NCBI GenBank assembly: GCA_002305335.1
Contig: DBQR01000024.1
Span: 155-12,491, forward strand
DNA length: 12,337 nt
Reading direction: 5' to 3'
Source of the DNA: Clostridiales bacterium UBA1389
GTDB lineage: Bacteria; Bacillota; Clostridia; Oscillospirales; CAG-382
This document shows, in pieces, positions 7,448 to 12,337 of the stretch. Positions within the stretch are counted from its first letter, which is position 1; each line of letters opens with the position of its first letter. The notes beneath the pieces are model-generated. The model was not told the origin of the DNA. It saw nothing but the letters and a program-made list of their open reading frames with translations, and did not search any database. The translations under genes and the position numbers were made by a program.

Positions 7448-8997
7448 AGCAGACTGTTAAGATAATTTTCATAGGCTTCTTCCATTGCCTGCTCGACACC
7501 GGACTGCATGGCGCCGAATTTGGAAGAAAGCGTGTTTGAAGTGGTATCGGTTATCACAGAACCGTAAAGGCCAAGCAGATTGCCGAAGGTGAATATGGTG
7601 CCTAAATCATAGAATTTGGAATCGAAGACAAGGTCAAGCATTTTACTGTCCTCTTCGGCGTCGATTCCCTGAAGCTTAAGGGTGATTTCATAATAGGCGG
7701 ACATGACGCTTCCAGGCAGGTTGGTGTTGAGGTAGCCCATTGCGTTAAGCAGGAAAACGGCCGCTTCCACGTTGTCGATGTTGGAAATGGGAATGCCTAT
7801 AACGCTGGAATGATAGCGGTTTACCGCGCAGTAATAACGGTCCTGGTCTTCGCTGAAAAGGGGTATGGGAAGCACGCCGACTTTAAAATCAAGTTCGGTG
7901 TCCGAGGATTTCATATTCGTTATGGAGGAAACGGTGGTGTTGTAGAACAGCCCCCTGCCTTCGACGAACATTTCGTTAAGTTCGGAAAAGCCGTAGGTTG
8001 AAGGTTTGGAACCCTGCCCCTTTATAAGCTCCGCCCGCTGGGTTATCTGACGGTTGGACATAAGTTCGTAAACCTTGTTGAACACGTTGACCGAATAATC
8101 GTCCATAACCGAACAGTATAATCCCCCTTCCGCCTTTTTGGTTACGGTGGAAACCCCGCCCCCGTTTACCATGATGGTGGTGCCGTAGGCGTGGGAGAGG
8201 TTGCCGTAGGTGGCGTAAAAGGACCAGTCGCTGTTGTCGTCGGGTACCGACACCGCTTTTGACATTTCCATAAAGGCGTCAAGGGTGAACTTCCTGTCCT
8301 TTACAAGGTCATATATGTCCCCGTAGTTGCCAACGATTTCGGTGTTCTGGTTATACATATCCTTGTTGTAGAGGGTAAGATAAATATTGTCCACGTCGGT
8401 GAGCATGAAGTCCCCCGACACGAGAAAATGCTTTATATTGTCAAGGGAAAGGTCGTTTATCGGCTCTTTGTCCCACCAGGGATCGTCAAAATCCACATAG
8501 TCGTCGAGGGATATGAACAAACCTTCGTTTACCTTAAGTACCATCCGGTCAACAGAATCGCAGACCAGGTCATAGTCGGCGATGTCGGTGGTGATTTCCT
8601 GAAGTATAACGTCGGTGGGGTAATCCGTCACCCTCGTTGTAATGGTTATGCCGTAGTTTTCGTAAATATAATCGTTTCTGGTTTTTACCGCAGCGTCCAC
8701 CACAGCGGCCTTGATTTCGTCTTCTTCGCCGTAAGGAGCAAACTGAAGTTTGCCGTAGGCATGACGGGAGGAAGACACCGTAAGGATTTTTATGGTGGTG
8801 CCGTTGTACTTAGTGGTAGCGTACTCAAAGCCTTCGGAGGTTTCTTCGGAGGTCTGGGCGCTTTCATCTTCCGATTGGGAATCTTTTGACTCAACGCTTG
8901 CCGCAGATGATGTTTCTTCATTGCCGCCGCCGCAGGCAGCAAAGCATAACAAAACCATAATCAGCGCGACGCAAAGGCAAATAAACTTTTTTACCAC
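7444..8997 (-). CDS. Extracellular solute-binding-like lipoprotein (ABC transporter SBP family 1 type)
   Basis: The predicted lipoprotein is 517 residues. I chose GTG at 8997 because AGGAAGGGG lies nine bases upstream and the product then begins VVKKFICL, a proper signal peptide ending at FAAC (cysteine 22). A TTG start at 9057 would add 20 residues before the signal and has no good ribosome site. After a Ser/Glu linker (~28-57), the body resembles large sugar-type solute-binding proteins of Clostridia: an early strand TIKILTVSS, then ADYDLVCDS, GLFISLDDYVDFDDPWWDK and a late region of conserved aromatic residues. Such proteins deliver sugars or oligosaccharides to ABC permeases, but no permease or ATPase gene is adjacent. 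It is the first gene of the operon, 83 bases after the probable transcription start, and its stop overlaps the next start. Confidence 0.82.
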   Translation of the reverse strand: MVKKFICLCVALIMVLLCFAACGGGNEETSSAASVESKDSQSEDESAQTSEETSEGFEYATTKYNGTTIKILTVSSSRHAYGKLQFAPYGEEDEIKAAVVDAAVKTRNDYIYENYGITITTRVTDYPTDVILQEITTDIADYDLVCDSVDRMVLKVNEGLFISLDDYVDFDDPWWDKEPINDLSLDNIKHFLVSGDFMLTDVDNIYLTLYNKDMYNQNTEIVGNYGDIYDLVKDRKFTLDAFMEMSKAVSVPDDNSDWSFYATYGNLSHAYGTTIMVNGGGVSTVTKKAEGGLYCSVMDDYSVNVFNKVYELMSNRQITQRAELIKGQGSKPSTYGFSELNEMFVEGRGLFYNTTVSSITNMKSSDTELDFKVGVLPIPLFSEDQDRYYCAVNRYHSSVIGIPISNIDNVEAAVFLLNAMGYLNTNLPGSVMSAYYEITLKLQGIDAEEDSKMLDLVFDSKFYDLGTIFTFGNLLGLYGSVITDTTSNTLSSKFGAMQSGVEQAMEEAYENYLNSLL

Positions 8998-9006
8998 GGG
9001 TATTTT

Positions 9007-9015
9007 CCCCTTCCT
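9007..9015 (-). promoter_or_regulatory. Ribosome-binding site that fixes the solute-binding lipoprotein start
   Basis: AGGAAGGGG on the minus strand lies nine bases before GTG at 8997. Its position supports that start over the TTG at 9057, which has no comparable site and would put a charged 20-residue extension ahead of the lipoprotein signal. Confidence 0.7.
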
Positions 9016-9086
9016 GTCTTGATTATATGTATAAATGCGGGACTTTCTGATTTGCAAAATACTAATCCCATATTTATTTCCGATAA

Positions 9087-9115
9087 ATTATAGCATACCG
9101 GTACAAAAATATCAA
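9087..9115 (-). promoter_or_regulatory. Sigma-A-type promoter of the four-gene surface/sugar operon
   Basis: On the minus strand, TTGATA (9110-9115) and TATAAT (9087-9092) are separated by 17 bases, with TG one base ahead of the -10 (extended -10). Transcription should start near 9080, giving a leader of about 83 bases before GTG 8997. The spacer contains the 8-bp palindrome TACCGGTA (9096-9103), which could be a regulator site or chance. The match to consensus is strong, so regulation, if any, is probably by repression. Confidence 0.8.
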
Positions 9116-9165
9116 TACATACAATCCATTTTTAACACTAAATAAACAAATAAAATTTGCCAAAC

Positions 9166-9200
9166 AAAAAAGGGCTGTGCAAAATACACAACCGCTTTTT
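9166..9200 (-). terminator. Bidirectional hairpin, likely terminator of the asnS-aminotransferase unit
   Basis: The plus strand reads AAAAAGGGCTGTG, a seven-base loop, then CACAACCGCTTTTT. The arms pair imperfectly (A/T flanks, G-C pairs, one bulge and one mismatch), and both directions end in a run of five or six U. It lies downstream of the aminotransferase and 50 bases before the -35 of the next operon, where an end-of-unit terminator is expected. It is about 310 bases from the aminotransferase stop, an unusually long trailer that holds the inverted-repeat element. Confidence 0.6.
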
Positions 9201-9348
9201 AATATCAATAAATATTTGATTTGGGATATATAGGGTTTCACGCCATTTACAAGAAACTAACTTTTGTTATTCTTATACTGCGGGGTCATAACATCCGTTC
9301 GCAACGCAAAGGTTAGATATATAATAACGTAAATGAGGAAGGTGAACT
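9201..9348. other. Intergenic stretch without a recognisable gene
   Basis: A/T-rich sequence between the terminator-like hairpin and the inverted-repeat element. The only local structure seen is a short inverted repeat, ATCAA (9204-9208) and TTGAT (9216-9220), which is not distinctive in such composition. No start codon with a ribosome site and no coding-like frame was found on either strand. Confidence 0.5.
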
Positions 9349-9506
9349 CAAAATCAGCCTCCCTTGTGTAAAGGAGGTGGCGGGGTGAAACCGGGCCGGA
9401 GGGATTGTTCGATGTTATTAAGTGAGCATAGCCACCGGATATGCGGCACTGCCCCTCATCCGCTACTTCGTGGTCCCCCTTCCCCGGAAGTCGGAAGGCT
9501 TTTTTG
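9349..9506. repeat. Imperfect inverted-repeat (MITE/REP-like) intergenic element
   Basis: Two related 54-base arms, 9356-9409 and 9447-9500, face each other around a 37-base core. Read outward-in, both arms start AGCCT, have a GGAGG/GGAAG-GG segment, a GGTG/GGAC ... GAA ... GCGG segment and then GAGGG or GGAGGG. The match extends outward as CAAAATCAGCCT on the left and the reverse complement CAAAAAAGCCT on the right. Each arm can also fold by itself (CCTCC with GGAGG; CCTTCC with GGAAGG). I associate such G-rich palindromic elements with Clostridia intergenic regions, from memory only. It encodes no protein, and no clear target-site duplication is seen. It starts 3 bases after the aminotransferase stop codon. 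Confidence 0.65.
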
Positions 9507-9508
9507 CA

Positions 9509-10729
9509 TTACCGACTTACGGCAAGTTTGACACAAATGGAAAACAGCTTCAGCGCTTCTTCCAGTTCTCCTGCCGTGGGGTAGGTGGGGGCGATTCGAA
9601 TATTTCTGTCTTCCGGGTCAACCCCTCCCGGGAAGGTGGCTCCGGCCGGGGTGAGGATAAGCCCCGCCTCCCGGGCAAGGGAAACAACCTGCTTCGCTTT
9701 GCCCGCCGGCACATTCACGTTTATGAAATATCCCCCGTTGGGGCGGGAAAACCCGAAACCCTCCACTTCCCTTTCAAGGACTTCGAAATATTTATAGCAA
9801 AGCTCGAATTTTTCCCTTACCGCTCTGCCGTGCTTTTCCATGACTTCCTCAAGATGCTTTGAAAGAAACCTGGCGTGACGGAGCATATTCAGCTTGTCAT
9901 AGCCTATGGTTCTTATCCCCATAAGCTTGAGATAAACCTGTTTGTTTTTTTCGCTTAGGGCGATACAGGAAATTCCTCCGCCCGAATAGGTGATTTTTGA
10001 GGTGGAGGTGAAGATATAAAACAAATCCTCATTTCCCTTCTTTTCGGCTTCCGCCATAACCGGAAGAAGCTTATCCGGCGTTTCGGTGAAACCGTGCACC
10101 GCATAGGCGTTGTCCCACATAACCGCAAAATCCTTAGCGGCGGGCTTAAGAGAAGCAAATTCCCTTACCACCCGGTCGGAAAAGGTGATTCCGGTGGGAT
10201 TGGAATACTTGGGAACGCACCAGATGCCCTTGACGGTTTCGTCGTTTTCGGCATACTGCCTTACCCTATCCATATCGGGGCCCTCTTCCGTCATGGGGAT
10301 GTTAATATGCTCGAAGCCGAAAAGCTTGGTTATGGCAAAGTGCCGGTCGTACCCCGGAACGGGGCAGAGGAATTTGATTTTTTCCTGCCTTCCCCAGGGG
10401 GTACACCCGTTGACACCGAACAGATAGCCCATTGATATGGTGTCGTACATAAGATTGAGGCTGGAATTGCCGCAGACGATAATGTTATCGCTTTTCATCT
10501 CAAGGATATCGGCAAACAGCCGCTTGGCTTCGGGAATCCCGTCGGGACAGCCGTAGTTCCGGCAGTCGGTGCCGTTTTCGGAATAGCAGTCTTCGCTTTT
10601 CGTAATTTCCGTCAGCATTCTCCACAGGTTGTCAAGCTGGGAGGGAGATGGCTTTCCCCTTGACATATCAAGGGTTTTGCCTTTTTGTTTATATGAATTG
10701 TACTCGTTTTCCAGTTGGTTTTTATTCAA
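9509..10729 (-). CDS. PLP-dependent aminotransferase, aspartate aminotransferase class Ic-like
   Basis: This 406-residue cytoplasmic fold-type I aminotransferase opens (after TTG) LNKNQLENEYNSYKQ followed by LDMSRGKPSPSQLD, matching the LD(L/M)(T/S)RGKPS signature I recall from the PF12897/class Ic aspartate aminotransferases (for example from Corynebacterium). Key residues from this start are N177 in SNPTG, D206 in MWDNAY (PLP ring nitrogen), the Schiff-base K245 in TSTSKITYSGGG and R378 in RIAPTYP (carboxylate binding). It would interconvert aspartate/2-oxoglutarate and oxaloacetate/glutamate; specificity is not proven. TTG at 10729 is chosen because GGAG lies nine bases upstream. Another TTG at 10753 would add eight residues and overlap asnS, and GTG at 10744 is also possible. 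It follows asnS closely and probably shares its transcript. Confidence 0.85.
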   Translation of the reverse strand: MNKNQLENEYNSYKQKGKTLDMSRGKPSPSQLDNLWRMLTEITKSEDCYSENGTDCRNYGCPDGIPEAKRLFADILEMKSDNIIVCGNSSLNLMYDTISMGYLFGVNGCTPWGRQEKIKFLCPVPGYDRHFAITKLFGFEHINIPMTEEGPDMDRVRQYAENDETVKGIWCVPKYSNPTGITFSDRVVREFASLKPAAKDFAVMWDNAYAVHGFTETPDKLLPVMAEAEKKGNEDLFYIFTSTSKITYSGGGISCIALSEKNKQVYLKLMGIRTIGYDKLNMLRHARFLSKHLEEVMEKHGRAVREKFELCYKYFEVLEREVEGFGFSRPNGGYFINVNVPAGKAKQVVSLAREAGLILTPAGATFPGGVDPEDRNIRIAPTYPTAGELEEALKLFSICVKLAVSR

Positions 10730-10738
10730 GCACTTACA

Positions 10739-10742
10739 CTCC
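10739..10742 (-). promoter_or_regulatory. Ribosome-binding site deciding the aminotransferase start
   Basis: GGAG on the minus strand lies nine bases ahead of TTG 10729 and eight bases past the asnS stop codon. The placement favours a TTG start at 10729, although the weak start codon leaves room for the two upstream alternatives. Confidence 0.55.
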
Positions 10743-10749
10743 ACAATTA

Positions 10750-12156
<1,407 letters not shown>

Positions 12157-12195
12157 ATTCTGCTTCCTTTCTTGACTATACAAAGCTTACAAGAC

Positions 12196-12223
12196 ATTAT
12201 ACCACCGGCTTTGAATTTTGCAA
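12196..12223 (-). promoter_or_regulatory. Sigma-A-type extended -10 promoter of asnS
   Basis: On the minus strand, TTGCAA (12218-12223) and TATAAT (12196-12201) are separated by 16 bases, and TG sits one base before the -10. Start of transcription is expected near 12189, giving a leader of about 33 bases before ATG 12156. That is too short for a T-box riboswitch, so uncharged-tRNA control at this promoter is unlikely. Confidence 0.8.
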
Positions 12224-12305
12224 TAGTGTTTTTTGCAAAATTTTCATTATTATGATAGGTTTTTTAAGCGGTTATGTCATAATTCATGTTAAAAATGAAA
12301 TTTAA

Positions 12306-12336
12306 CAAAAAGAAAACGCCGTTTTCGGCGGCGTTT
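12306..12336 (-). terminator. Intrinsic terminator of an upstream unit outside the window
   Basis: On the minus strand AAACGCCG, a seven-base loop and CGGCGTTT form a perfect 8-bp stem (plus 12314-12336), followed by TCTTTTTG. This is a good rho-independent terminator for a minus-strand gene to the right of the window. It also isolates the asnS promoter from upstream transcription. Confidence 0.7.
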
Positions 12337-12337
12337 C

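Noticed and set aside
9204..9220. Short inverted repeat ATCAA/TTGAT as an operator
   Set aside because: The five-base arms in A/T-rich sequence are expected by chance, and the site lies far upstream of the operon promoter.
9422..9862. Plus-strand 146-residue frame running from the inverted-repeat element into the aminotransferase
   Set aside because: Most of it is antisense to the conserved PLP enzyme and its start lies inside the repeat element; no family features are visible.
12157..12183. Upstream TTG start for asnS
   Set aside because: It would lie only a few bases after the predicted transcription start, while ATG 12156 has a good ribosome site.
12157..12300. T-box riboswitch ahead of asnS
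   Set aside because: The leader after the promoter is only about 33 bases, with no room for a T-box stem and antiterminator.

Overview
The window looks like chromosomal DNA from a Gram-positive anaerobe of the class Clostridia, possibly of the Oscillospiraceae/Ruminococcaceae type. The evidence is lipoprotein signal peptides with lipobox cysteines, purine-rich Shine-Dalgarno sites, extended -10 promoters, acidic Ser/Glu linkers on every exported protein except the small single-pass membrane protein, and an intergenic G-rich inverted-repeat element of a kind I associate with such genomes. No phage, transposase, CRISPR array, tRNA or rRNA is visible. All nine genes lie on the minus strand, so the window is read from right to left.

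Right part (about 9509-12337): a terminator at the right edge closes a unit that lies outside the window. A strong extended -10 promoter then drives asnS (asparaginyl-tRNA synthetase), followed 20 bp later by a PLP aminotransferase resembling class Ic aspartate aminotransferases. Next come an imperfect inverted-repeat element (about 9349-9506) and a hairpin with U-tracts (about 9166-9200) that probably ends this unit.

Centre (2418-9115): a second near-consensus promoter (TTGATA, 17-bp spacer, TATAAT with an upstream TG) starts a compact four-gene operon. In order it encodes a lipoprotein resembling ABC-transporter solute-binding proteins; a large exported protein with a discoidin-like domain, a DUF4855 glycosidase-like region, an Ig/cadherin-like domain and a C-terminal membrane anchor; a lipoprotein with a C-terminal CBM9/DOMON-like domain; and a cytoplasmic sugar-phosphate isomerase/epimerase-like TIM barrel. 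The genes overlap or are spaced by 14 bp or less. Three surface proteins plus one sugar-isomerase-like enzyme suggest capture, processing and use of a carbohydrate. No permease or ATPase is present, so a transporter would have to be encoded elsewhere. This operon is the best candidate here for an undescribed system. The second and third surface proteins also share a small module with an 'IPxxGFVL ... KAGDK' signature.

Left part (1-2354): a perfect 12-bp-stem hairpin separates that operon from three closely spaced genes: an unrecognised single-pass membrane protein, a short S11 D-Ala-D-Ala carboxypeptidase and a glyoxalase-fold (VOC) protein. I see no convincing promoter in front of them, so they may depend on read-through past the hairpin. 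A weak terminator-like structure follows the last gene.
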